DNA of 64,000 nt, taken from positions 1,550,001-1,614,000 of the forward strand of contig NZ_CP009517.1 in assembly GCF_000970305.1 (NCBI RefSeq), written 5' to 3'. The stretch comes from Methanosarcina barkeri 3. GTDB lineage: Archaea > Halobacteriota > Methanosarcinia > Methanosarcinales > Methanosarcinaceae. How positions within the stretch are numbered: position 1 is the stretch's first letter; every line of letters starts with the position of its first letter. Below are positions 1 to 8,252 of the stretch, piece by piece. The position numbers and the translations under genes were made by a program. The notes beneath the pieces were generated by a model that was not told where the DNA came from, searched no databases, and was given only the letters and a program-made list of their open reading frames with translations.

Positions 1-918
1 GGCTATTGGAAGGTCCCCTTTTATCTTGTCCAGTTTAACTTCCTGACGTTCTCCACCATTGTTTAATGCTACATCCTCAGGCACGACAATCTTGTCCGAA
101 TACTCCTTGAGTAGCGTGGAAGCAATAGGAACCTGGTTCATATATTTCTCATCTTCAATGAATTTCCTATTGACCTCGCCTACGTCGACACCCATTGCCA
201 TCATAAATACCGTAGCTACTACACCGGTAGTAAGGATCTTATCGGCTCCATCCCGCTTGAGAATATTAGAAATGGCCTTTATAGAGTCGTTAGCTTTTGC
301 TCCTCCCAATACGAAGATTGATGGATGCTCATGGCATTTTACGGCTTTATCTAAGCCTGTAATTTCCTTGTTCATAAGGATGCCGGCAACACTAGGCAAA
401 ACCAATGTAAACCCTACTACGGAACACTGAGATCTGTGAGAAACCGAAAAGGCATCATTTATAAAAAGATCGAATAGTGGATGCAACTTCTTGACCATCT
501 GGCTTTTAGCCTGTTCCTCAGGAATGAGTTTTGTGATCTCTTCGGCATTAAAACGTGTGTTCTCAAGGAGGAGGACTTCTCCTCTGGCAAGGGATTTTAT
601 AGCGTTCTTTGCACAGGAGCTGAATATATCATCCTCGTAGATCACTTCTCGACCTAAAAGCTTTGTTGCTAGCTTTGCATGAGCTTCCAGGGTGGTATAG
701 TCCTCATCTCCGGGTCGACCCTGATGAGATATCAAAACTACTTTTGAGTGTTCCAGGGACTGCAAAGTAGGCAAATGACTCTTAATTTTTCTATCATCCA
801 GGATATTTCCGTTATCGTCCATGGGTGAATTAAAATCCACCCTTACAAGTACTGCTTTATCGTCAAGTACAACATCATCCATCGTCAGATAATCCTTTCC
901 AGCTGTTTCCTGAGACAC
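1..918 (-). CDS. pgk: Phosphoglycerate kinase, archaeal type (3' end cut by window edge)
   Basis: Catalyses 3-phosphoglycerate + ATP <-> 1,3-bisphosphoglycerate + ADP in cytoplasmic glycolysis/gluconeogenesis. Visible family motifs are the N-terminal VLVRVDFNSPMD strand, SHQGRPGD, LLLENTRF, INDAFSVSHR and FVLGGAKANDS. The frame is open to base 1; 306 codons are present and roughly 110 C-terminal residues, including the P-loop-like nucleotide region, lie outside the window. I chose the GTG at 916-918 because a GGGGGT ribosome site lies about 7 bases upstream and the extra residues give a KDYLTMDD leader that I recall for methanogen enzymes. An internal ATG at 880-882 is the alternative. The gene appears monocistronic, with a long spacer in front. 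Confidence 0.93.
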   Translation of the reverse strand, partial: MSQETAGKDYLTMDDVVLDDKAVLVRVDFNSPMDDNGNILDDRKIKSHLPTLQSLEHSKVVLISHQGRPGDEDYTTLEAHAKLATKLLGREVIYEDDIFSSCAKNAIKSLARGEVLLLENTRFNAEEITKLIPEEQAKSQMVKKLHPLFDLFINDAFSVSHRSQCSVVGFTLVLPSVAGILMNKEITGLDKAVKCHEHPSIFVLGGAKANDSIKAISNILKRDGADKILTTGVVATVFMMAMGVDVGEVNRKFIEDEKYMNQVPIASTLLKEYSDKIVVPEDVALNNGGERQEVKLDKIKGDLPIA

Positions 919-1569
919 TATAGTACCCCCTTTCACATAGTGGCATATATCTGTTTAGTATGAAACTGACTGTAATTTAAGGTGACAGAATTGGTAGGAG
1001 GAGTTATCCCTGAACTTCAAGATTCTGATGTTTTTGACTTGAAATTGCAAAAGAATCTCTAACTAAGTTATACCAGATTGAAAAAACAGGGACAGCAATA
1101 ATAGCGTATAAGGAACTTTAGCATTTCTCGCTCTTATTCATTTTCTCCCCAAAAATAATATTCGTTTTACATTTTGGGTTTGGATAATAAAAGGCTTTTC
1201 AGTTTTCGAAAAAGCTATAACTTATGCTATTGGGCTGAGAAATCAGTAACAAAACTTATTTGGAGCCCTAGGAGTCTATGCAAATCTCAGTTTTCCAGTG
1301 TCAGTAAAGAAAATAGAACCTCAAAAGTTGATAAATATCCTCTAACAAATTTTTGTTTTGAATTGTTTTTATATAATTATAAATATAATGTTTAATGGAG
1401 GTGGACAACAACAAAGGGGAAAAACTGTAGCTATCTGAGTCTGTCAAAGCTAACGTGTAAGTCCACCTGAAGTTAAATATTGTATCCAGCACTGACTACT
1501 GGTGATCTGGAAAACAAGAACGACCTTTTATACCTAATGAAGAAAACAAGCAAGATATGGGGGAAAATT
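919..1569. other. Gene-free spacer between pgk and the DUF2795 gene
   Basis: AT-rich divergent spacer that must hold the promoters of pgk (leftward) and the DUF2795 gene (rightward). Short open frames here have no ribosome site and no recognisable protein character. No RNA gene or strong hairpin was seen. Confidence 0.5.
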
Positions 1570-1770
1570 ATGAGAACAAGTATGGCTGATGTTCAACATT
1601 CACTGGGCGGCATTGATTTTCCTAAAAACAAGAACGAAATTGTAAAGTATGCTCAGGAACATGGAGCAAGTAGCGAAATAGTTTCGGACTTGCAGCAGCT
1701 TCCAGACAGGACATATAATAACGCTGCTGATGTCGCTCAGGAATTCAGCGGAAAACGTTTTGAGAAATAA
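1570..1770 (+). CDS. DUF2795 domain protein, 66 aa
   Basis: Small soluble protein made almost entirely of one DUF2795 domain: a GIDFPKNKNEIVKYAQ helix, then HGASSEIVSDLQQLPDRTYNNAADV. This family is widespread in bacteria and archaea and has no established biochemical role. The ATG at 1570 is preceded by a GGGGG run about 6 bases upstream; the open frame extends to 1480, but the extra residues do not resemble the family. A truncated relative lies about 0.4 kb downstream on the other strand (2136-2350). Confidence 0.75.
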   Translation: MRTSMADVQHSLGGIDFPKNKNEIVKYAQEHGASSEIVSDLQQLPDRTYNNAADVAQEFSGKRFEK

Positions 1771-1844
1771 GAAGAGACGACGATATTGTAATAAATGTAG
1801 ATAAAAAATAAATTTCTTTGTTTAAAATAAATCAGGTATCAGAC

Positions 1845-1953
1845 GGGAGAGTAATCTTAAGGTAGATGCAGCTGAAGTTCAAAATCTCGAATACTTGCAT
1901 TTTCGGTTAAGATTTTAGAATACTTGTATTCTCCTTTAAGATTGCTATCTCCC
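1845..1953. repeat. 109-bp element with imperfect ~20-bp terminal inverted repeats
   Basis: The left arm begins GGGAGAGTAATCTTAAGG and the right arm ends CCTTTAAGATTGCTATCTCCC-like, so the ends can pair with small bulges. Inside are two direct copies of a GAATACTTG(C/T)ATT word; the second forms a GAATAC-TT-GTATTC hairpin at 1918-1931. It could be a small non-autonomous (MITE-like) element, or a bidirectional terminator between the DUF2795 gene and its leftward neighbour. No clear target-site duplication was found. Confidence 0.4.
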
Positions 1954-2135
1954 ATTAAATTAGGAAATTGCCTATGAAATTATGTTTGTTTATTAGATTG
2001 ATCCGGCATTTTTTCGAATGTATTTCATTTCTAATGTGTTTATAACACCCTAAAAGTACCTTATTTTCTCTCATCTTCAAGAAATCTCTTTTAGTCATTT
2101 TTCAGTGTAATTCTGTTCTCGGTTTCACAGGTGGT

Positions 2136-2350
2136 TCATCTTCTTGATTTTGTCCTTGTTTTCCTGGATGTGCTGTATGATGCGGTGTCTCCGTTCCTCT
2201 TCAGCTTCATGACTCGTTCTGTCGCCTGAAATTCTTTACTCACATCTGTAGCATTGGCATTTTTATCAGATAAACCATTTAAGTCGTCCATTATATCCTG
2301 AGTAGCACCGTGATTGTTTGAGTACGTGCTTTTGGGTTCTGCCGGAACAG
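2136..2350 (-). pseudogene. Truncated DUF2795-like remnant
   Basis: The frame reading leftward from the end of the oxidoreductase gene encodes YSNNHGATQDIMDDLNGL then SDKNANATDVSKEFQ. This aligns position by position with YAQEHGASSEIVSDLQQL and PDRTYNNAADVAQEF of the intact protein at 1570-1770. The family's N-terminal GIDFP segment is missing, and there is no start codon or ribosome site of its own: the frame's first ATG lies inside the upstream gene. After the homologous part it runs into a basic tail. I infer a 5'-truncated copy left by a rearrangement against the oxidoreductase 3' end. It might still be expressed by readthrough or coupling. Confidence 0.5.
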
Positions 2351-3703
2351 TCATAGCATATAAGGAATATCCGAACATGTAGTAGGATAGGTAAAAACCA
2401 GTTTTTTTACTTCCGCCGCCTTGAGTCCAAGCCTCATTACTGCAGCGAAAATATTGATAGCTTCTCCAGCATTCGGACCCAGAATATAAGCTCCAATTAT
2501 ACGGTCATTCGCTTCATCAATAATTACCTTTGAAGCTGCAAACTCCATTCCTTCTTTTCGGGTTGTGTACCAGTTGCTTCTGTCTCGAAACGTTACCTTA
2601 TATTTATCGCTATCTTTAGCAGCACTGGTTCCTACTGAAGCCAGGACAGGGATTGTATGAACTGCACTTGGAATACCTGTATAATCTATCTCAACACTAT
2701 TCTCGTTAAGGATGTTAGCTGCTGCAACTTCTCCTTGAAGAGCTGCTACAGAATTAAGTTTCATACCCTCTGATGCACAGTCTCCACCTGCATAGACTTG
2801 AGGATTTGAGGTTCTCATGTAATTATCAACTGCAATAGCTCCCTTTTCAACTTTAATCCCGGCTTTTTCGAGATGTAAACCCTCTATATTCGGAACACGC
2901 CCTGCCCCATGAATAATCATATCCGCAAGGAAGCTCTGAGTTTCTGACTCGATTGAGGATTTAGATCCAGTCCTCGCCAGAAAGCCATTATCGTCTCTTT
3001 CTATAGAAGCCACTGATTTGTTCATAAGAATCTTAATTCCTGCAGCTTCAGTCGCTTTTATAAGTAAACTCACCATGTCAGCATCAGAATGTCTCAGGAG
3101 TCTTTCGCTTCTGTGAAGAATTATGACCTCTGCCCCAGTCCTTCGTGCAACATGAGCGAACTCCAGGGAGATATGACCACCTCCTATGAAAATAATTCTT
3201 TCAGGGAGCTTTTCGGTGTTCATAAACTCTTCACTTGTGGTAACATATTCTTCACCGGGAAAATTGAGTTTTCTCGGCTTTGAGCCCGTAGCAAGAAAAA
3301 TATGTTCTCCTTTAAGTTTGTCTTCTCCGACAATTACTGTGTCTGGGTTTTCAAAATAAGCTTTTCCGTGGTATGTATCGATTCCCATCTCAATAAAATA
3401 GTTCTCAATTCTTCCAGGACATTCTTCCGTAGCTGCTCTCTTGAACTCGATAAGTGAAGGCCAGTTAATCTTTAAAGGACTTTGTATCCCCATACCTTTC
3501 CCTATTAACCGATTACTTCGATCCGTAACCTCGGCTAGATCCGTAAACATCTTTTTTGTATCACAGCCTCTGGGAGGAGAGATTCCCCCATATTCTCCAG
3601 AGTCAATAATAGCTATTTTTAATCCTGAATTTGCAACTTTGTTAGCGAAGGTTCTGCCCGCGGCTCCAGTCCCAATAATTATAATGTTGTAGTTCATTTC
3701 CAT
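2351..3703 (-). CDS. FAD/NAD(P)-dependent oxidoreductase of the disulfide-reductase fold, lacking the cysteine pair
   Basis: 450 residues, the usual length for dihydrolipoamide/mercuric/glutathione reductase relatives. The FAD dinucleotide motif GTGAAG is at 11-16, the ATG motif near 138-140, the NAD(P)-binding GGGHIS at 174-179, and a YAGGDCA FAD motif near 310. The redox loop is GGISPPRGCDTKK (39-51), where disulfide reductases have GGTCxxxGCxPxK: the first cysteine is serine. The C-terminal HPTxxE is replaced by YPTTCS. Classical disulfide chemistry is therefore unlikely; a flavin NAD(P)H oxidoreductase with another electron acceptor fits better. A good ribosome site (GGGAG) precedes the ATG at 3703; an ATG two codons in is possible. 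Substrate unknown. Confidence 0.85.
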   Translation of the reverse strand: MEMNYNIIIIGTGAAGRTFANKVANSGLKIAIIDSGEYGGISPPRGCDTKKMFTDLAEVTDRSNRLIGKGMGIQSPLKINWPSLIEFKRAATEECPGRIENYFIEMGIDTYHGKAYFENPDTVIVGEDKLKGEHIFLATGSKPRKLNFPGEEYVTTSEEFMNTEKLPERIIFIGGGHISLEFAHVARRTGAEVIILHRSERLLRHSDADMVSLLIKATEAAGIKILMNKSVASIERDDNGFLARTGSKSSIESETQSFLADMIIHGAGRVPNIEGLHLEKAGIKVEKGAIAVDNYMRTSNPQVYAGGDCASEGMKLNSVAALQGEVAAANILNENSVEIDYTGIPSAVHTIPVLASVGTSAAKDSDKYKVTFRDRSNWYTTRKEGMEFAASKVIIDEANDRIIGAYILGPNAGEAINIFAAVMRLGLKAAEVKKLVFTYPTTCSDIPYML

Positions 3704-4059
3704 GATGCTCTCCCTTCATCAATGCCTTCTCTTACGTCCTCCTTTTTTACGTTCTCTCTTCTTCTAATTCACACGCTTTCTGAAAAAAGATAGTGAAAAG
3801 CTATATCCCAGTGAAATTTTATATTGAATTTATTATATTAAAAGATGATTAAATTAACGGGTTTATCCAGAAACTCAAAATTTGATTTGCGAATCTTGTA
3901 TCTGGTATAGTAAACATGGAACATCGATTCCGAAATAGGTTCATAAAACTTGCTTTTTAAAAGATTCGAAAAGAAAGTCATGGAAAATGATTTTGAAAGC
4001 TCTAACAGTTTAGGACAAAGCGAATTTTAGAGTAAATCTACGATTAAAGCTGGCAAAGA

Positions 4060-4120
4060 ATGAAAATTAAAATCCTGTACATCCTCGGACTTTCCCTGGA
4101 GAAAGTGAATATCCCTTACC
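4060..4120 (+). pseudogene. Fragment of a MerR-family regulator
   Basis: Translation gives MKIKILYILGLSLEKVNIP. It lines up with MKIKTLCFLGFSLEEISLF in the intact MerR-type regulator at 7305-8162 (the end of the DNA-binding domain), with most positions identical. A stop lies just upstream in frame and similarity fades after the fragment. I read it as the relic of a second MerR gene. The match is short, so chance or convergent codon use is not fully excluded. Confidence 0.4.
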
Positions 4121-4650
4121 ACCTTAATGTGGAAGTTTGTTGGTTCGAATTCCATCCTTTAAATAATAATTTTAAAGTTTCTTAACTTCAAGTTATCACT
4201 CATTTCTTATAGCATATCTTAAAACTAAACTTGATAGTACAAATGAACCAGTTCATGCATTAAAACTCAAAACGGTAGCATTTTATGGTTATTGTATTTG
4301 ATTATATATCTTGAGTGCATAAACCCAATGGGATAAAATGATACCTTAATGTCAATGAGCATCTGTAGACCAGGAAAATTTATGATCTGGGTTTTAAGTT
4401 AACATTCTCATTATCCTACTGGAGTAATTGTTTGAATATTAAGGCACCCTCTAAGAGCCTATTAGAAAAGTCATCAGGTATTATTCAAAATCGGAACAAA
4501 CATAGAACTTAAGCACCCTGAGTTCAAAACCACTAATATTAAATTAACAGCTTTCTAAAATTAAATTTTTAAATATGAAGCTTGTAGTATTTGTTTTTAC
4601 ATTGTGAGTATGTAAATTCCAATATATTCAAACAAAACCTGTCGTGACTT

Positions 4651-4689
4651 TAGCACCATCTAATAGCACCATCTAATAGCACCATCTAA
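4651..4689 (+). repeat. Three perfect 13-bp tandem repeats
   Basis: Unit TAGCACCATCTAA, copies at 4651, 4664 and 4677. It lies about 85 bases before the ATP-grasp gene start, so it may sit in or near that promoter. Function unknown. Confidence 0.85.
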
Positions 4690-4773
4690 TTATTGACTTT
4701 TCGGATAAGCCATAAGCCGAAAACACCATGAGTATAAGAATTTATTGATGATAAATGAGTAAACAGTGGGAAC

Positions 4774-5955
4774 ATGCAAAATATACTTGTAATCGGATAC
4801 AATAACCGGAACATTGTCTGTTCTGCTCGGAGAGCTGGTTATAATGTATGTTCTATCGATGCCTTCCGTTACTTTGACCTGCAGGAATGCGCATATGCTT
4901 CAGCTCTCCTGGAGCACAAGGCTGGACCAAAATTGATTGAACTGGATGTTTTTAAGACAAAGGCTCAAATGGTTGCCTTTGGGCTGGAGTTTGATGCCAT
5001 TGTCCCGGGTTCGGGAATGGAGATGTTTGATTATGACTGTTTTTCATGCAATGTACTTGCCAGCAGTCCGGATAACAGACAAAAAGCTTCAAACAAAAAG
5101 TATCTCTCAAAAAGACTTGAAGCCCTTGGCATCCCACATCCTAAACGTTATTTTCCGGATGAAATAGATGCGATCGAATACCCGGTAATTGTCAAACCAG
5201 CCTCTAGTTTCGGAGGATTCTTTAGTAGGATCGCAAGAAACAAACAGGAACTTTTGTCTATTTTTGAAAATTTGTGCAGTCTAGATAATCGAGAGTTGGA
5301 TCTGGAATTCATGGAAGAGACAGTTGTTATACAGGATTTTCTGGAAGGTATTCCTTCAAGTGTCTCTTTACTTTCTACTAAAAAAGAAGCCCTTTCGGTG
5401 GCAGTAAATGAACAGTTAATAGGGATACCCTGGCTCACAAGACTTCCATTTGCTTATTGTGGGAACATAACTCCTTTCAGGAATGAGCAGGCTGAGGAAA
5501 TGGAAGCTCTTGCTGAAGAACTGGTACTTGATTTTAAGCTGCTGGGTTCAAATGGGGTGGACTTTCTGGTTACTGAAACTGGTCCTGTAGTACTTGAAAT
5601 AAACGCGAGGTTTCAGGGAAGTCTTGACACTGTCGAAAAGGCTATGAATATTAATCTTTTTGAAGCCCATGTTGGCTGCTTCAAAGGAGAAATTCCTTCA
5701 AAACCCAAAACAGATTGCTTTGCTGCAAGAGGAATTATCTATTCGGATCGAGAACTTTTTATAGACAGACAGGTTTTGGAAGTCATTCTCGATGAAAAGG
5801 GCGCAGATATTCCAACCCAGGGAACGAGTGTCGAGCCTGATGTAGCTCTTACCTCCCTTTTTTCGTGCACCTCTAACAGAGAAGATGCAATCCTGTCCCT
5901 CGAAAAAAGGGCAAAGAGGATAAATACTTTTATTCAGTGCAAAAAAGACAGGTAG
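4774..5955 (+). CDS. ATP-grasp domain protein (putative carboxylate-amine ligase)
   Basis: 393 residues. An N-terminal Rossmann-like pre-ATP-grasp domain (NILVIGYNNRNIVCSARRAG) is followed by an ATP-grasp domain with a VIVKPASSFGG glycine-rich loop and the metal-binding VLEINARFQGS strand near the C-terminal third. This resembles the archaeal COG2232-type ATP-grasp group, whose members activate a carboxylate as acyl phosphate and ligate it to an amine; the substrate is not known to me. It appears to stand alone. The ribosome site is weak (GTGGGA just upstream of the ATG), and the next gene is the tRNA. Confidence 0.75.
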   Translation: MQNILVIGYNNRNIVCSARRAGYNVCSIDAFRYFDLQECAYASALLEHKAGPKLIELDVFKTKAQMVAFGLEFDAIVPGSGMEMFDYDCFSCNVLASSPDNRQKASNKKYLSKRLEALGIPHPKRYFPDEIDAIEYPVIVKPASSFGGFFSRIARNKQELLSIFENLCSLDNRELDLEFMEETVVIQDFLEGIPSSVSLLSTKKEALSVAVNEQLIGIPWLTRLPFAYCGNITPFRNEQAEEMEALAEELVLDFKLLGSNGVDFLVTETGPVVLEINARFQGSLDTVEKAMNINLFEAHVGCFKGEIPSKPKTDCFAARGIIYSDRELFIDRQVLEVILDEKGADIPTQGTSVEPDVALTSLFSCTSNREDAILSLEKRAKRINTFIQCKKDR

Positions 5956-6451
5956 TAAATGAGCACCATTGGAAGGATGAACCTGTTCGAAAAGTCCTGT
6001 TGCTCTAAGAGGTTATCTTAAAATTCAATCCTTTTTTACAATTGGATTCTGGAAAATTGATTTTAGAACATACCTAAATAAGGAAATCCTAAATGCATAT
6101 TTATTGTCCAAATAGGTAATGTATACCCTCAGTTTTAGCATTAATTTGGAAGGACCCTATATATTCTGTACGAGTGCAGCAAGGCTAGGATAAGTGTAAA
6201 GGTCTTAAGGTACAGATCGAAGATGATGATAACTACTGTATTACTTTTTGGGCAGAATATGTTTTAGCTGAAAATAATCGATTATTGTATCTACTATTCT
6301 GTTTTACTTGCCATAGTACTGAGTTGCACACTATTTTTGAAACGTCAGGATATTTATAAGGCATAAATATAATTATAAACAGCTGTTTATTTATTATATC
6401 TGATATTTTAGCAGAATTAGTCTTATGTTAATGTATCTAAACTGAATATAT
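5956..6451. other. Spacer before tRNA-Cys
   Basis: No intact gene. One rightward frame around 6200-6350 is open and reads KVQIEDDDNYCITFWAEYVL but has an in-frame stop before it and no ribosome site, so it is at most a gene relic. The tRNA promoter must lie in the AT-rich stretch 6350-6440. Confidence 0.4.
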
Positions 6452-6523
6452 GTCAGGATGGCAGAGTGGCTATGCTTCCGGCTGCAACCCGGAATTATGT
6501 GAGTTCGATTCTCACTCCTGACT
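6452..6523 (+). tRNA. tRNA-Cys (anticodon GCA)
   Basis: The acceptor stem GTCAGGA/TCCTGAC pairs perfectly. The anticodon stem TTCCGG/CCGGAA encloses the loop CTGCAAC, giving anticodon GCA. The T arm is GTGAG-TTCGATT-CTCAC and the discriminator base is T, as expected for tRNA-Cys. No CCA is encoded and no intron is present. In methanogens this tRNA can be charged by CysRS or by the SepRS/SepCysS route; neither gene is in the window. Confidence 0.95.
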
Positions 6524-6633
6524 TTAAGAATACTGGCTCATTAGGCATACCATATATGAAGCTATTTTTCTTATAGATGTAAGAATATCGATTTATCTCA
6601 CCTTTTCAGACTTGTTTCCTGAAATCTTTGGTA

Positions 6634-6780
6634 ACTTGCTTAAGCCTTTTAATACCTGCTTGAAGTCTTTGATACTTGCTTAAGCCTTTTAATACCTGCT
6701 TGAAGTCTTTGATACTTGCTTAAGCCTTTAATACCTGCTTAAGTCTTTAGTACTCGCTTGAAATCGTTGGTACTTGCTAT
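6634..6780 (+). repeat. 40-bp tandem repeat made of two related 20-bp halves
   Basis: Half-units ACTTGCTTAAGCCTTTTAAT and ACCTGCTTGAAGTCTTTGAT alternate. Copies begin at 6634, 6674 and 6714 and then decay. The tract starts about 110 bases downstream of the tRNA. It is noncoding. Confidence 0.85.
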
Positions 6781-7156
6781 ATACGAACTATAGCAACATT
6801 TTGGTGTTTACTGCTATAATTTACCGTAAAAACAGCTAAGAAGACTCTACAAGTCCATTGTTTTTCCTAAAACAACTAACTGCATTCTAATCCAATTACA
6901 GAAGAGGCAGGCGGGCATCTGGTTTGGGCATATAGGGTGAGCAAGGTCACGAACGGCAAGCCAGAAAATCCCGCCTGATAAATATTAGTCCTACATACAG
7001 TTAATTCTACAAGGAAAACAAATAAGAAGTTGCCAGCGACCAGAAGTGAAGGAAAACAGGTCAGAATTTTCTCCAACTCTAGCACCAGTAAAATCATAAA
7101 TTATATTAAAGAAGTCATATCAAAATACTTTTAAACGAAATATAATTTAATGAATT

Positions 7157-7213
7157 TTATAAGATATTATGTAACTTATAAGATATTATGTAACTTATAA
7201 GATATTATGTAAC
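7157..7213 (+). repeat. Three perfect 19-bp iterons upstream of the MerR-type gene
   Basis: Unit TTATAAGATATTATGTAAC at 7157, 7176 and 7195, end to end and identical. They lie about 90 bases before the regulator's start codon, where a promoter or operator is expected. Each unit contains a near-palindromic ATAAGATATTAT core. Autoregulation by the downstream MerR-type protein is a guess. Confidence 0.85.
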
Positions 7214-7304
7214 CATATACGATTTTCTGTTCTTACATGAAGTCTCCCCCGGGGAAAAGTGAGGTTGTTTATCTAACTTCAGGACAATTACTGGCTTGAG
7301 CAAG

Positions 7305-8162
7305 ATGTCTTCAGTAGATCAAATTCCAATCGGTAAGTTTTCTTTCATGACCCGCCTCTCGCAAAAAGCACTCAGGCTCTATGACCGGAAAGGGCTGCTT
7401 GTTCCGGAAGCAAAGGACCCTTTTACGGGATACAGGTACTATACCGTTTCCCAGCTGGAGAAGGGAATGAAAATCAAAACTCTGTGCTTCCTCGGATTTT
7501 CCCTGGAAGAAATTTCCCTGTTTCTTGATGCGGAAAACAAAGGAGACCTTGAGTATATAGAAGCAGGTTTCAGGAAGAAACTTGAGCAAACCCGGCTGGA
7601 AATCGGACAGCTGCAAAGGATCGAAGGGATCTTGCAGGGCGCCTGCAAACACAATGGAAAAGTTATGGAGTTATTCAAAATGTCTATTACAGAACCCATT
7701 ATAAAAGAAGTACCAGAGCTGCGAGTAATAAGCAAACGTGAAGAAGGAACTTTTGTAGTAACCATTGGAAAACTCATCAGTGAGATCTGCTCATGCGTCG
7801 AGAGTCCTGAAAACCAGCGAAACCATGTAAAGGTTACGGGCCCTATTATGTTTCTCTACCATGATGAAGAATACAAAGAAACTGAAGCTGACATCGAGAT
7901 TGCTCTACCGGTCTCTGGCAGGATTTCAGTAGAAGATTCCAAAATGGAAATAAAAACCTTACCTGCTATAAAAGCCATCTCAGCTATCTATCGCGGACCA
8001 TATCCGGGAGTCGAAGCCGGTTTCAGCCAGATTTTCTCGTATGCCAGGGAAAAGAACCTGGAAACCCTGAGCCCAAGCAGGGAATTGTATTTCAATGACC
8101 CTGCAGAAGTTCCTGAAGAAGAACTTATGACTGAAATTCAGGTCCCGATAAAGGAAAAGTAA
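7305..8162 (+). CDS. MerR-family transcriptional regulator with GyrI-like effector domain
   Basis: 285 residues. The N-terminal winged helix contains the MerR signatures ALRLYDRKGLLVPEA and GYRYYTVSQLEK. A dimerisation helix (about 75-110) and a C-terminal GyrI-like/BmrR-type ligand-binding domain follow; that domain ends with ELMTEIQVPIKE, typical of the fold. BmrR-type proteins bind lipophilic or cationic effectors and twist promoter DNA. The ATG at 7305 is preferred; a TTG at 7296 is in frame. The three identical 19-bp iterons just upstream are candidate operators. The next gene is convergent. Confidence 0.88.
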   Translation: MSSVDQIPIGKFSFMTRLSQKALRLYDRKGLLVPEAKDPFTGYRYYTVSQLEKGMKIKTLCFLGFSLEEISLFLDAENKGDLEYIEAGFRKKLEQTRLEIGQLQRIEGILQGACKHNGKVMELFKMSITEPIIKEVPELRVISKREEGTFVVTIGKLISEICSCVESPENQRNHVKVTGPIMFLYHDEEYKETEADIEIALPVSGRISVEDSKMEIKTLPAIKAISAIYRGPYPGVEAGFSQIFSYAREKNLETLSPSRELYFNDPAEVPEEELMTEIQVPIKEK

Positions 8163-8252
8163 TTTATTAAAGTGGTCTATTAATAGACTTGTTAGATTAT
8201 AAATAGTCTATTAATAGTCTTTGTGTTTTAAATAATCTGTTTAATAATCTGT

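Larger units (their letters stand above)
3704..4773. other. Long spacer with a MerR-like remnant and a 13-bp repeat
   Basis: AT-rich and without an intact gene. It contains the MerR-like fragment at 4060-4120 and the triplet repeat at 4651-4689, listed separately. The rest looks like decayed or regulatory DNA; I see nothing else that can be supported. Confidence 0.5.
6524..7304. other. Repeat-bearing spacer between tRNA-Cys and the MerR-type gene
   Basis: Contains two tandem-repeat tracts (6634-6780 and 7157-7213). Between them, at about 6890-6980, is a less AT-rich patch with short open frames on both strands (rightward HLVWAYRVSKVTNGKPENP) flanked by stops, possibly a gene relic. No intact gene. 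Confidence 0.4.

Noticed and set aside
1174-1395. 73-codon rightward frame after pgk
   Set aside because: No start context and composition like the surrounding spacer.
4085-4160. tRNA-like GGTTCGAATTCC word
   Set aside because: Only the T-loop-like word is present; no matching acceptor, D or anticodon stems could be folded around it.
6876-7097. 73-codon leftward frame and a shorter rightward frame in the spacer before the MerR-type gene
   Set aside because: No ribosome site, no recognisable domain, and stops break the rightward frame. Kept only as a possible gene relic.
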